A stretch of 64,000 nucleotides of DNA from Leishmania infantum JPCM5 (GCF_000002875.2 NC_009413.2:811823-875822), one strand, 5' to 3'. Positions 10,843 to 20,391 are shown, numbered from the stretch's first letter. The notes: a model not told the origin generated them from the sequence alone. A program made the numbers and translations.

Positions 10843-11539
10843 CGACAAGTGAGCCTGATTCTCGCTTGAGCATCGAACTCCAAAAACACAAAAAAAGAAA
10901 TAAGAGCCGCACAGCGTGGTGTGAGTCTCGTTTCGAGAGCACGGAGAGCAACTACACTAGTAGATGTGCATCAAAGGAAAGCAGGTGAGAAGAAAGTATG
11001 TTCACGCAGCAATAATAATAATAAGAGTTGCGCTTCAGTGTCACACAGGCTCGGCGCACTTTGTGTCAAATACTCGAAGTACTGCGCACAGATGTGACTG
11101 CTGGCATACCCCTCATGGGCAGAAGATACACCTACAAGAAGATAAAGCCAAATAGTCGAAGTGCCGCTAGTGTATCGAGGTCGGAAAAGAGGTTGGAAGA
11201 GCAGTACGTAAGGATGGTGAGAATAATCAAAGCGAGAGCCATGAAGACAAACGCCGAGAGACACAAAATCTACGTTGATAGGGGCAAGACTTCGCTCGCA
11301 CACATAGTCAGCTTTTGGGGTATGTGCCTCTGTCCACCATATCCAAGAGAACGGCGCATGTCGCAGCAGCATAGCCGGCATCCTTTGCGGCGTTTGCTTC
11401 AAGGATGTCATAAAGATCACCAGCTTTTTGTTCGTTGTTGTTAATCACGAGCAGTGGAAGGCTCTTGTGTGCGTTGAAACGAAGCGAAAAACATACGCAA
11501 AGAGGTGCGATACCGTTAGCACAACGGCAGACTATTTTC
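10843..11539. other. intergenic, about 0.7 kb, no gene seen
   Basis: AT-richer spacer between the Sam50 gene and the folliculin-like gene, with an (AAT)n run near 11010-11025. It presumably holds the Sam50 3' UTR and the next gene's splice-acceptor region. Confidence 0.55.
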
Positions 11540-12961
11540 CTAGAACGAGGAACTGAATGACCAGACCAAACCAAACCGGAACCGATCAAACAAACTTTTG
11601 GGACCGTTGCGGCAAACTATATTACCCTGCTTGTCAATACCAAGAGGAATAGACATGTTTAGTTCAAAGCGTCCACTCGGTGCGACGCCGAAGATGGGTA
11701 TCCGCGTAATTACAATTCCGGCACCAACGGAACATGCACAGTCCCGCAACCAACGGTAGCCGTCCTTGAGTGCATCGAGAGACTCCATCATGCGCACATG
11801 GCCTGCGTTCGCAAAAAGGTGCATTGAAGCGATCCCATTGTTGGGAAAAAAAAGAAACGGAAAGTTCAGACTTAGTGACGTCGCCCACAGAGCATTGCCT
11901 CCAGTTGCCGCAAAACGACTAGCATTGCCTCCCCAATCGAATGTAGAGGGTCCGACTGACTTGAACCCGCGAACGTGGCAATTGGACAGGAATAGTCGGT
12001 CATTCAGAGGAATACGACTTCCGAAAAAGGGGTAAATTCCTGCGAGCTTTGCGCTTAGCTGCAGACTAAAAAAAGGCCCAAGTGGGATGTACTTTGATCC
12101 CTGAAACTCACTTTTCAGAAATGTAAAATCACCGCCCATCGGGCCACCGGCAAATTCATTGCAAAGGCTGATCTGACTCCCATAAATGGGAAGCGGGTAC
12201 ATATTGTAGAGGAACGGGTTGGCGTGGTGAGCGACGTCTGTCATGGTGAGCTGGTGCCGGGCGTAGCCTTTATCTGTCGCCGAAAAATCGACCGCGTCCT
12301 CCACAGGAATATTTTTCATGTGCTTTGTTAATAAGGTCCTCCGCTGTAACCCGACAGAAAACTCAGATGCAAGTTTACCTTTTCGGTTTGTGGTAGTTGC
12401 CTTTACCTCCTCCACGCGCTCAGAGTTTGCCAGATGGTATGTTTTGTTTTCCGTTTTCCTTCCAATATAATATTCAGCGCTTTGGCCGATGAGTGGGACA
12501 TTGGAAAGAAAAGAAAACGATATCGAATGAATTCGGGAAGCGGGGGGAATGTAGTTACCTTTGACGGAGTACCGGCCGCCCAATATGTTCTCGAGGGCCA
12601 CCGTGATTTCTGGAATGGAAGCGTCCGTGGTGAAGACACCGATACTCTTTTTGGGCTTCTCTTCGATAACGTCTAACCGAACACAGATATCGTTTCGCTC
12701 TCCATCTGCAGTGGGTTCAAAATTATACTTTACGTTCCGAAAAATACCTGCAGAGATCCACCGACTGCGAATTTCTGTAATTGCTTCAACAGCCTCTTGC
12801 ATAGTTCGGCACCGTTTGATTGTTTCTAGATCTCTGGCCACGACATCCGGGTGCGTCCTCTCGATGCCCACCAGTCGCACGTGCGCGCGAATGGGCATTT
12901 TTAATGCCGCACTGAGGTCATCCTCACAAATGTTCACCGTCTGTTGCGTAGTGTCGGTCAT
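11540..12961 (-). CDS. SAM50: Sam50, mitochondrial outer-membrane beta-barrel assembly protein (Omp85 family)
   Basis: The product is 473 aa and starts at the ATG at 12961 (MTDTTQQTVNICEDDL). Residues about 25-120 fit a single POTRA domain ('HVRLVGIERTHPDVVARDLE', 'GIFRNVKYNFEP', 'VRLDVIEEKPKKSIGVFT'). The remaining residues alternate like a 16-strand barrel. The Omp85 hallmark (V/I)RGF is present as 'CHVRGFKSVGP', the lid-loop motif lying inside the barrel. The protein ends in 'RFGLVWSFSSSF', with the aromatic C-terminal residue expected for the last beta strand. Sam50 inserts beta-barrel proteins such as VDAC and ATOM40 into the mitochondrial outer membrane. One POTRA, no presequence and this length all match eukaryotic Sam50. 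Local base composition is more AT-rich than the flanks. Confidence 0.95.
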   Translation of the reverse strand: MTDTTQQTVNICEDDLSAALKMPIRAHVRLVGIERTHPDVVARDLETIKRCRTMQEAVEAITEIRSRWISAGIFRNVKYNFEPTADGERNDICVRLDVIEEKPKKSIGVFTTDASIPEITVALENILGGRYSVKGNYIPPASRIHSISFSFLSNVPLIGQSAEYYIGRKTENKTYHLANSERVEEVKATTTNRKGKLASEFSVGLQRRTLLTKHMKNIPVEDAVDFSATDKGYARHQLTMTDVAHHANPFLYNMYPLPIYGSQISLCNEFAGGPMGGDFTFLKSEFQGSKYIPLGPFFSLQLSAKLAGIYPFFGSRIPLNDRLFLSNCHVRGFKSVGPSTFDWGGNASRFAATGGNALWATSLSLNFPFLFFPNNGIASMHLFANAGHVRMMESLDALKDGYRWLRDCACSVGAGIVITRIPIFGVAPSGRFELNMSIPLGIDKQGNIVCRNGPKSLFDRFRFGLVWSFSSSF

Positions 12962-13493
12962 TTTATGTACGTGTGCGTATGTGTAAAACGTATCAAGTTT
13001 CGGGAAACCTCAAATTCAAATCCCTAAAGCTGCGGCAATGAACTAGAGCAGCAAAAAGGCAGAGGAGAATAGTGATAATAAGTTGAAATTGACAAAGGGC
13101 TGATAGAAGTCACTTGTCCCACCAACGCGAAATATGTAAATATATACATGAATGAGTTGGGTAAATATTCATGGAAAAAAAAAACGGCAGGCGAAATACG
13201 TGCAAGAAAAGGGTGTTCCACACCTCGTTTTTCGAAAGGTGAAGGTGTACGTGCTTCGACTATTCAGTTTAGATCTCATGTAACTCTATGCAAAAGGCGG
13301 AAATATAAACACCTTTTGATGTCCAGCTGCGTGAATTTCTCCTTTTTCATTTTTCTTTTCAACTGTCGGATATGGCAGGGGGCTAATTATGTTGTTGATC
13401 ATAAAACAGTAGCAACGAACACAACTGCATGATTCTGGAAGCGGCTGTGCAACAACGAAAACAACCTTCTTCACACATAGCACAAAAACGGTT
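12962..13493. other. intergenic, about 0.5 kb, AT-rich
   Basis: Unusually AT-rich spacer between the LPD-like gene and Sam50. No ORF of interest was seen. It probably contains the LPD-like gene's 3' UTR and the Sam50 trans-splice region. Confidence 0.5.
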
Positions 13494-15020
13494 TCATTTA
13501 TTGTGCGCGTACGCGCGCCCGTGCTCGAAATGAGGTGGATTCCATTCCCGAACAACAAGTTTCGGGAAGACGTCAGGTTTCAAAATCGAGGAGCCTAAAA
13601 GCATATGAAGACACTCTTGGAATCCTTGAGTGATAGCGGGGTAGACGGCGTGAAGATTGCGCAAGTCGTGTGCAGAGTCACGGTTGTGGATAGCCAGCGA
13701 TGCGAGCTCAATAATACTGCTTGCATGGGGACCCACTGCGCGCACGCCGAGAACTTGCATCTTTTTGTCGTTTGTTACAACTAGTTTGATAAAACCTCTC
13801 GTGTTGCCCATAGCTAATGCACGCCCTACGTATTCGTAGCTGTATCGTGCCATCTTGTAGCTGATGGACATCTTTTGACACTGCTGCTCATTTAGTCCGA
13901 CAGCTGCCACTTCTTGATCAAGGAACATGATGGTGGAGAGATTGTCCAGCTTGAGCTTCAATTGCTCCTCGGGATATGGTGTGTACATATGTTCGATGCA
14001 TGCACGTCCCTCCAGTTCAGCGACGTTGACGAGGGCGACACGCGTGCAGGTATCTCCACAAGCATAGATGTGTTTGTGTGGTTCAATGCGAAGGAATTCG
14101 TCTCGGTCGATGCGGTTGTTTTTTACCGTGACGCCGATTGCCTCCAAATTCAGCTTTGAAATGGCTGGCACGCGTCCGATGGAGACCAGAGCGCTGTCCG
14201 TGACATGATGATGAATAGAGTTGTCACGGACATCTCTAAGAGTGTAGTGGAACTTTCCATCATTGATGCTACTGCTCTCCATCGCGGAGTGATGATGAAA
14301 ACAAACACCTTTTTGCTCAAGAAGTGTTTGTACGAAGAGTGAGATATCTTCGTCCTCCATAGGCAAAATACGGCCGCTTTTTTCAATAATATTCACTTGC
14401 GTGACTCCGAAATTGGCGAAAATTGACGCGAACTCACATCCGATGACACCCGCGCCGATAATAACAACACTCTTGGGAAGCGGTTGCATCATTATATCAT
14501 CGGAGGTGAAGACAACCTTTCCGTCGGCGACGGCAGTTGGGTGAGGTCGTGGGTGGGCACCTGTGGCAATCACAAAGTAATCCGCCTCGACAGTTTCCTC
14601 CGTGCCATCTTTCTTCGCGACAGCTACCGAGTTCGGCGTCTTAAAAGAACCGAATCCGAAAAGCACCTCGATTTCGGCGTTGGCGAGAACCTCCAGCGTC
14701 TGAGTTTCGCGCGTTTCGGCGGCGTTCGTGATGGCCTTGAGGAGGTTGCTGTGCTTTATCTTTGGAAGCTCGCCAACGGACTTCATGAAACGGTGAGACG
14801 TGTTGCCCATGGTGTATCGCGCGAATTTCGCCATTTCCCACAATGTCTTGGACTGCAGCGCGCCATTCCAAAAGTCAGCACCGCCGATACGGGACTCTTC
14901 AATAATGCAGGCCTTTTTCCCTAGTTCGTACGCGCGGACGGCCGCGGCGATGCCGGCTGGACCACCGCCTAGCACGCAAACATCGAATTTCCTCGTCCAT
15001 GCAAAGATAGTGCGCTTCAT
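13494..15020 (-). CDS. dihydrolipoamide dehydrogenase-like flavoprotein lacking the catalytic residues
   Basis: The product is 508 aa from the ATG at 15020 (MKRTIFAWTRKFDVCVLGGG); the longer open frame to 15260 is not LPD-like. FAD-binding GGGPAG is at residues 18-23, and the NAD(P) fold 'IIGAGVIGCEFASIFANFG' and second FAD motif 'HIYACGDTC' are intact. The dimerisation domain is complete. In place of the family motif GGTCLNVGCIPSK the protein has G46-G47-A-D-F-W-N-G-A-L-Q-S-K58, so both redox cysteines are gone (Asp49, Ala54). In the C-terminal motif HPTLSE the sequence is YPAITQ, so the catalytic His is Tyr460 and the Glu is Gln465. It should therefore bind FAD and NAD but cannot do disulphide chemistry with lipoamide. 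The His-to-Tyr change also occurs in soluble transhydrogenases. The fold is certain, the function unknown; N-terminal Lys/Arg residues could be a mitochondrial signal. Confidence 0.95.
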   Translation of the reverse strand: MKRTIFAWTRKFDVCVLGGGPAGIAAAVRAYELGKKACIIEESRIGGADFWNGALQSKTLWEMAKFARYTMGNTSHRFMKSVGELPKIKHSNLLKAITNAAETRETQTLEVLANAEIEVLFGFGSFKTPNSVAVAKKDGTEETVEADYFVIATGAHPRPHPTAVADGKVVFTSDDIMMQPLPKSVVIIGAGVIGCEFASIFANFGVTQVNIIEKSGRILPMEDEDISLFVQTLLEQKGVCFHHHSAMESSSINDGKFHYTLRDVRDNSIHHHVTDSALVSIGRVPAISKLNLEAIGVTVKNNRIDRDEFLRIEPHKHIYACGDTCTRVALVNVAELEGRACIEHMYTPYPEEQLKLKLDNLSTIMFLDQEVAAVGLNEQQCQKMSISYKMARYSYEYVGRALAMGNTRGFIKLVVTNDKKMQVLGVRAVGPHASSIIELASLAIHNRDSAHDLRNLHAVYPAITQGFQECLHMLLGSSILKPDVFPKLVVREWNPPHFEHGRAYAHNK

Positions 15021-15404
15021 CGTAGTGGGGTGTCGGAGCGCTTCCTTTTTTTTTTGTCTGTAAATGATGTTTTTCGTTGAGAAGGCACTGAGGAGGCTGC
15101 TCGATAAAGCTACCTTGACAGCTGCAAAAGCGCGGAGGAAAGCCGATAGAAAAGACGGATCCTGGTTGGGGGGATTGGCAGAAAGAAACAAGAGCACTAC
15201 CTGGGGATCTGTAGGTGCAGTGGAGGAATTGCGGGTGAAGTGGAATGCTTCATACCTCACGAGAGTTGTTTCCTGCAGCGTGTCAGATGTGGTGAGAAGA
15301 GTGGTTGCTGTAGTCTATAATACAGCAGATGGTAGGATCGCTACTGCCCGGCTGTCCGTGTTCTGGAGACCACCAGATCTCTATTTTTTTTGTTCCTTGT
15401 TAAG

Positions 15405-15700
15405 TTGCCCTGACATATGCAGGGCCCCGGTATCCAGTGTGCGCTGGTCAGGGACGCCAAGCAACCCCCCTATCGCTGCCAAGGGCGAACTCAACTCGGG
15501 TGATGACAGGGCCAAGCATCTACAACGTAGCAGTGGCCACTGCAAGGCATCGCTACACATATCTGCTGCCAGGCCCTTAATGGTGTGGCGTCGGCGCGAC
15601 GTGCGGAACCTGCGGACGTTTGCACCATCCATATAATAGGCGAATTGCCTGCGTGGCTCGAACGTATCTCGCCTGGCCCTCCCTGCCTGCTGGTGGGCGA
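15405..15700 (+). mobile_element. degenerate SIDER-like retroposon remnant
   Basis: The plus strand resembles the SIDER2 copies described below: 'tgatgacagggccaagcat' against 'tgacggacagggtcaagcac', then 'caacgtagc' and 'tttgcaccatccatataat', and 'tggctcgaacgtatctcgcc' against 'cgactcgagcgtatcccacc'. The similarity is patchy and there are indels, so it is an old copy. Its orientation is opposite to the gene cluster. It lies between the tRNA genes and the LPD-like gene. Confidence 0.6.
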
Positions 15701-16183
15701 TCACTGGGTGCTGTGGGGCGGGGGGGGCGCCAGGCGCCGGCCGGCGTGGTGGGGTCGGCTCTGCGGTGGGTGGGCGGGGTTCGGGGCGGGGCGCGTGTCC
15801 CGACGGTTGGGGCTTTCGCGTTGCCGCGACGCGTTTATCTTTAGCCTGTGGTGAGCGGGGGGGCTGGGTAGAGTTGGGTGTGACGCATGTGTGAAGGAAT
15901 CGATGTTTTGAAGAAAAACGCCCCGTGCGCTGGCGGATGTGAATGGGCAAGGGGGGAAATGCAGTTGGTTTCGTGGGGTGGTGGAAAAAATTGGGAAGCC
16001 ATGGAGCTCATAGCTGTCGATCATCAGGGTGGATGAGTCGCAGAAAAGAAAGGCATGAATAGCCCGTCTGTCGGGGTGAAGTTCGAGGGAAGCCGTTCTG
16101 GGCGCAGTGGTGGCAGTCGAATTGGCAAAAAGTACTCTGTAAATGTGCCGTGTGCTGTTTTAGCTTCAGGTTTCTGGCCGAGG

Positions 16184-16188
16184 AAAAA
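16184..16188 (-). terminator. Pol III T-run terminator of tRNA-Leu
   Basis: Five T residues on the minus strand begin two bases after the mature tRNA 3' end, a standard RNA polymerase III stop signal. Confidence 0.6.
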
Positions 16189-16190
16189 GT

Positions 16191-16271
16191 GACAGGAGCG
16201 GGGTTCGAACCCGCGCCTACGAATAGAAGAGAACTTGAGTCTCCCGCCTTAGACCACTCGGCCATCCTGCC
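16191..16271 (-). tRNA. tRNA-Leu(CAA): tRNA-Leu, anticodon CAA
   Basis: The minus strand folds as a class II tRNA of 81 nt. Its acceptor GGCAGGA pairs with TCCTGTC, its A box contains TGGCCGAGTGG, and its B box is GGTTCGAACCC. The anticodon stem GGAGA/TCTCT encloses the loop CTCAAGT, giving CAA, and a long variable arm is present. It should decode UUG. The gene is transcribed in the same direction as the surrounding protein genes but by Pol III. Confidence 0.93.
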
Positions 16272-16324
16272 CTAATTCTCGTCGGCGTTTTCCTCCAGCC
16301 GCTTGCACAAAAAAAGATGTGAGT

Positions 16325-16329
16325 AAAAA
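16325..16329 (-). terminator. Pol III T-run terminator of tRNA-Ser
   Basis: Five T residues on the minus strand lie directly after the tRNA-Ser 3' end. A second longer T-run follows near 16311. Confidence 0.55.
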
Positions 16330-16330
16330 T

Positions 16331-16411
16331 CGTCATCAGCAGGATTCGAACCTGCGCGCGAGATCGCAGTTGATTTCGAGTCAACCCCCGTAACCACTTG
16401 GGTATGATGAC
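16331..16411 (-). tRNA. tRNA-Ser(CGA): tRNA-Ser, anticodon CGA
   Basis: The minus strand folds as a class II tRNA. Its acceptor GTCATCA pairs with TGATGAC, its A box contains CCCAAGTGGTTA, and its B box is GGTTCGAATCC. The anticodon stem GTTGA/TCAAC encloses the loop CTCGAAA, giving CGA, which decodes UCG. A long variable arm and a G discriminator are seen. The gene lies 59 bp upstream of tRNA-Leu on the same strand. Confidence 0.93.
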
Positions 16412-17086
16412 TACGAGTTGGGAAAGGTCCAGATCAGAAGTCAGGTGGAGGGAAAAATGGTTCTGTCGGAATTCATGGGTGTGCAGTTGGAATCTTAGAA
16501 CATCTTGCGGCTACCCCGTGGTCGAGGAAGTCCCGCCTTGTTTTTTGAGAGGGCGTGGGCCGCTAAGGAGGACGGTTTCTTCTGAATACAAGAATTCTCC
16601 ACTCATGGCCAAGGCGGCGCCCGGGTTGGACGGGGGATGGTGGTGGGGGTCGCGCCGGCCCCCCTCCCCAGCCCCCACGTCCACGGCGGCGGCTGGCCGG
16701 TCGCGTTTCGACGCGGGGTCGTCTTAACCGTCGCCGCCGTCGGCCCTTGCTCCCTCACGAATCTTTTTTGGCCGCGGTGCCGGGCGGGAAGGCTGCCGGG
16801 AATGCCGCGTGGGGAGTGAAAAAAGAGGGCGCAGTAGCAGAAGTTTTGCGTGGTTGCATGGCGCACCTGCGTCATGTCGTTCCGCACCCACGTGCGTGAG
16901 TGCAGTGCTACGCGCGACACTGGTCTAGGCGGCACCGCGCTGATGGCTTGCATGCACGTGCGCCAAGCGGCAATGATGAAGCCGACTGTGCTTTTTTTTC
17001 TTTGGAAGAGAACTCCCCCTCTCTCGTATCTAGGCGTGCAAAGCAATCAAAACCAATCTACAGATCGCAGCACGCAACCGCTGGCG
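16412..17086. other. intergenic upstream of tRNA-Ser
   Basis: Trypanosomatid snRNA/7SL genes often lie divergently upstream of a tRNA, so I looked for one here on the plus strand. I found no U6, U3, 7SL or 5S motif. A GC-rich stretch lies at 16610-16800. No gene is supported. Confidence 0.45.
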
Positions 17087-18085
17087 TCACCTCCGCCTGC
17101 GCTCTGCTGCAGCCTCCGCACCACGACGTTTCCCTTCACCCGCCGCGAACTTGAGCGCATCATACGGCTTCTCGTCAAACTCGAAGGCTGGCGTGATTTC
17201 CTTGGATGCTAGAATCTGGTGTCGGTGCGCCACCTTCTGCAAGTGCTGCAGCTCCTTCTCCACCAGCGACGTCAGCGCATCGGCCTCCTTCGTCTTTTGT
17301 TGGAGGAGGAGGAGCACCTTCTTGTACTCGACTTCGGCACGGCAACTGGCGCTCTGCACAGTCGATTTCAGCTCCTTCTGCCCGCCGCGAACGTCGTCCA
17401 GATCGGCACGAAGCGAGTCGACCTGCTCCTTGAAGCGGACAAAGTTGCGCTTCGCCCACTGATTCGTAGCGTCCGCAGTGGACTGCGTGACTTTCTGCAG
17501 GCGTTCGTCCAGCTGCATCAACCGCTCCTCGCAGCGCTCCGCCGTGCAGGTGCTAGCCCGCTGCAAGCGCTCTTCCAGCTCTCCGATGCGTTGCTGCACC
17601 GCCACCCATTGCTCCTCCTGCTTTCCTCTGCACGCACTCATTTGTCCCTCAAGGCGCTCCACGACACGGTGCAACGCTTGTGCATCCACAGCACCCTGCA
17701 TACCCTCCAGCTGCCGCTGCAGCTGGGCCGTCAGCTGCTCCTGTCGCTTGAGCCGCGCGCGCAGCTCGTCGTTCTGGCGCCGCAAGTCCGCTTCCTTCTC
17801 CTCTTGAATGCTCTGCGACAGCTTCACCAGGCGCGTCAGGTTCAGCACCTTATCGTCGCTCGCCTGCACACTGCGTGTGAGCGCTTCCAGTCGATCACGG
17901 TACTCCTGCGCTGCGAGCGTGCCACCAACAAGGCGATCCAGCTCTTGACCAAGCGCGCTAGTCACCGGTGCAACGGTGCGCTGCTCAAGGTATGGCCGGC
18001 TAGCACCGGTTGCCGTGGTTGATCCCTGCGCGCCATGTCGGAGGCGGCCACCCCCACTAACATACGCATCAGCGTACTCCATCAT
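17087..18085 (-). CDS. coiled-coil protein of unknown function (332 aa)
   Basis: The start is the ATG at 18085 (MMEYADAYVSGGG), just after a CA repeat. The longer open frame upstream only translates that repeat into Cys/Val. Residues about 40-300 are almost continuous heptad-like coiled coil rich in Leu, Gln, Glu, Arg and Lys ('LRRQNDELRARLKRQEQLTA', 'LQRQLEGMQGAV', 'RFKEQVDSLRADLDDV'). A short less helical tail (ITPAFEFDEKPYDALKFAAG) and a basic C-terminus follow. No catalytic motif, membrane segment or zinc site is present. Its neighbours include a dynein assembly factor, so a cytoskeletal or flagellar role is possible, but this is guesswork. Confidence 0.85.
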   Translation of the reverse strand: MMEYADAYVSGGGRLRHGAQGSTTATGASRPYLEQRTVAPVTSALGQELDRLVGGTLAAQEYRDRLEALTRSVQASDDKVLNLTRLVKLSQSIQEEKEADLRRQNDELRARLKRQEQLTAQLQRQLEGMQGAVDAQALHRVVERLEGQMSACRGKQEEQWVAVQQRIGELEERLQRASTCTAERCEERLMQLDERLQKVTQSTADATNQWAKRNFVRFKEQVDSLRADLDDVRGGQKELKSTVQSASCRAEVEYKKVLLLLQQKTKEADALTSLVEKELQHLQKVAHRHQILASKEITPAFEFDEKPYDALKFAAGEGKRRGAEAAAERRRR

Positions 18086-18358
18086 GGCTATGACACACAC
18101 ACACACACACACAAGCCCGAGAGGAAAAGACGATACAACCACCGCGGCACAGAGAGAGAGACTTCGCGGCAACAACACAAACAAACGCGCTCAGCTGATT
18201 CTGTGCGCGTGTGTGCGTGGGCGTGGAGGGTGGGTGAGTATGAACGGGAAAAAAGGCCCCTCTCTATGCGTATGTCGCGTCTATCGTGTGGTGCGTTTTT
18301 TTGTGTGTGTGTATTCTCGTGTAGTTGGCGCCAGGACGGCACGGCAGACACGCACACA

Positions 18359-18401
<43 letters not shown>

Positions 18402-19041
18402 GCAAAAGTGCACGCGCACTGTTAACAAAGAAACGCTGCTGGACTGAGAGGGAGGGAGCAAGGGCCAGTAGGAGAGGGGAGTACGAGGGAAGGGTGGGGG
18501 AAGAGCAAGCCTCGCAATACCAGACGAGGGACGAGAGGGAGAAAAGGATGGGCATCTCAAAGCACTGCTTCCCGACCCTCCTGCAGCGTGCAGAACTCGG
18601 GGATGGGGTATTGCTGATGTAGGTGTGGGCGGCTCTGCTCTGGATCGGGGTTGGGGGGGGGAGGAAGGACAAGAGGAAGATCGGCGTCGACGTCTGAACG
18701 AGGGAGAGTGAAAGAGAACCAACGCGCACGTGGGCACGGTATGCTTGTATTGCTAGCACTTCCCTGTCCTCCCCCATCCTCCCCCCAGTCGCTAGCTGCG
18801 ACGCTTGCTTTTGAGGGGTTCACCGTCAGGGCGCTCCTGCACAGAGCGACCAAACACACAGACACATCTGAGGGCAACGCGAAGTACAGTAAACTCTGAC
18901 AAAAAAGGGGGAGCGAAAGCGGCAAGCCACAAAACGAACGGCGCTTCCTGGTTAACGTCGGTATTGACGGTAGCTTGCAGGGGTGACGTAAAGGCGCAGC
19001 GGTGGCCACCACTGCCCATCTGTCCCGCGACTGCGGGCACA
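18086..19041. other. intergenic with CA microsatellites
   Basis: Spacer between the DNAAF6-like gene and the coiled-coil gene. It holds a short (CA)n at about 18090-18113 and a longer one at 18350-18401. G-runs lie near 18650. No gene was seen. Confidence 0.55.
18350..18401. repeat. (CA)n microsatellite
   Basis: About 52 bp of almost perfect CA dinucleotides. On the minus (transcribed) strand this reads (TG)n. Confidence 0.95.
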
Positions 19042-19884
19042 CTACGCGACGATCTTCACGTCGCTGTCGCTGCTTCTGTCAGCCTTGAGACGCACTGTCA
19101 GCATCTTTTTCTGCGCATCCCACGCCGCATCCGCCGCTGTTTTCTGCACCCGGCGTGGCAGAGGCGCAGCCAGGTAGTAGACCCCAGCCACCGAAACCCG
19201 CAACTCGTACGCTTCAACTTCCATCGTAATCTCAGATACGGACGTCACTCGCGGCAGCTCCACGCGCACCGTGACGCCATCACTCGCGGCACTCGAAGCA
19301 TCGCGCGTAAAGTCGACGCCGAGGTAGACATCCTCGGCAGAGACCTTCTGCTGATACAGCACCGTGTGCACGGGCTCCTCGAAGGCGCCAGCGTCGGAGG
19401 GGCTAGGTCGCCACAACGTTGCCGCGCGCGACTGCCCATCTGCTGATTGCAGACTCGCTTGCTGCGCTGCCGCACGTGCCGCGGCGGCCACTGGGGCCGG
19501 CCCGTCTCTCCGTTGCCGCATAAACAGAGCCGCCAGCTCCGCCTGCGTCCAGATCTCGTCCCCGCTCGGGCGTGCGGGTTGGGCCAGCTGTTTCTTTCGC
19601 TCCGCCTCCTTGCCGTGTGACGGCTCCGGCAGCCGCAGTTGGTGATCCACCACTGTCGGTGGCAGTGCAATGCCGGCCGGGTTCCCCTGCGATTGCAAGG
19701 AAGCCCCGCCAGGATCATTAGCTGAGACCACCACAGCACTGCTAGAGGTGCACCCTGCGCAACCGGTCGACGATGCCTGCTCCTCGAGGCTGAAACCCGT
19801 GACCTGGCCCTCTGGACGCTGAAAGGCACGGTTGCTGTCCAGCATCGAGGCCAGATTCTCCAAGTCACTCGCGTTCAACGTCAT
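19042..19884 (-). CDS. DNAAF6: PIH1D3/DNAAF6-like dynein axonemal assembly factor
   Basis: The product is 280 aa from the ATG at 19884 (MTLNASDLENLASMLDSNRA); the longer open frame upstream is not family-like. The C-terminal 110 residues form a CS/PIH1C-type beta sandwich with the PIH1D3 signature: 'VLYQQKVSAEDVYLGVDFTR' corresponds to the family's 'v.Yk..V..eDmfLG', followed by 'VRVELPRVTSVSEITMEVEA' and 'ELRVSVAGVYYLAAPLPRRV' and ending 'KMLTVRLKADRSSD'. The N-terminal half is low-complexity and probably disordered. Family members are HSP90 co-chaperone-like factors that pre-assemble axonemal dynein arms in the cytoplasm, in line with a flagellated organism. The domain match is good. It lacks an N-terminal PIH domain, as is normal for PIH1D3. 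Confidence 0.88.
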   Translation of the reverse strand: MTLNASDLENLASMLDSNRAFQRPEGQVTGFSLEEQASSTGCAGCTSSSAVVVSANDPGGASLQSQGNPAGIALPPTVVDHQLRLPEPSHGKEAERKKQLAQPARPSGDEIWTQAELAALFMRQRRDGPAPVAAAARAAAQQASLQSADGQSRAATLWRPSPSDAGAFEEPVHTVLYQQKVSAEDVYLGVDFTRDASSAASDGVTVRVELPRVTSVSEITMEVEAYELRVSVAGVYYLAAPLPRRVQKTAADAAWDAQKKMLTVRLKADRSSDSDVKIVA

Positions 19885-20391
19885 TTTCTTCGTTTTTGTT
19901 TCCTTTTTTTTTTGCGTCAGACGGCAAGAGGCGCATGAGCGTGATAGAGTGTGGAGGCGTTTTGCGCGCAGCAGGAAGAAGTGCACAGAGTGGTCGAAAT
20001 GGGGTTTGAGTCCAGCACGGACGGCACCAAGAGAGACAGACAGAGAGGAGGCTCTTGGAGGCGCTGACTTCTCTGTTGTGGCGTCCTTCACATCGCCTTC
20101 GCGCCGAGCCTCCTCGCTCTCGTTGTCGTGAACATTGGCCCATAGCAGCGACATTCCGCTGCTCCCTCGTGAGGAAGGCGGTGGGGCGAGGGCCGGCGGC
20201 GCACACCTCATATTTCTGGGACGAAACCCTTGCACTCACGCAAACACGCTGCACACTCCAGCTTGCGCAAACCGCATATTCCCTTTTCCTGAGCGTCTTG
20301 TGCTGCATACAATGGTCTTGCGGCATTCTTTTTCTGAGGGCATGCTGCTTCTGCTTTGCTTTGGCGCAGGTCTGGGGTGGGGGGGGGGAAG

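Larger units (their letters stand above)
15021..16190. other. intergenic between LPD-like gene and tRNAs; GC-rich centre
   Basis: Contains a degenerate SIDER-like segment (see 15405-15700). It also has a very G-rich block at about 15715-15830 with many GGG/GGGG runs, next to the tRNA pair. No protein gene was seen on either strand. Confidence 0.5.

Noticed and set aside
10843..10848. Two extra N-terminal codons (MS) for the folliculin-like protein
   Set aside because: The first codon there is TTG; the first ATG is at 10842.
16412..16850. Possible snRNA, 7SL or 5S gene divergent from tRNA-Ser
   Set aside because: The position fits the trypanosomatid habit of placing small RNA genes beside tRNAs, but I could see no U6, U3, 7SL or 5S motif.
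18350..18401. CRISPR-like or other spaced repeat array
   Set aside because: It is a simple CA microsatellite; no spaced direct-repeat arrays were seen anywhere in the window.
18088..18777. Minus-strand ORF of 229 aa with Cys-Val repeats
   Set aside because: It is a translation of the (CA)n microsatellite and its surroundings.
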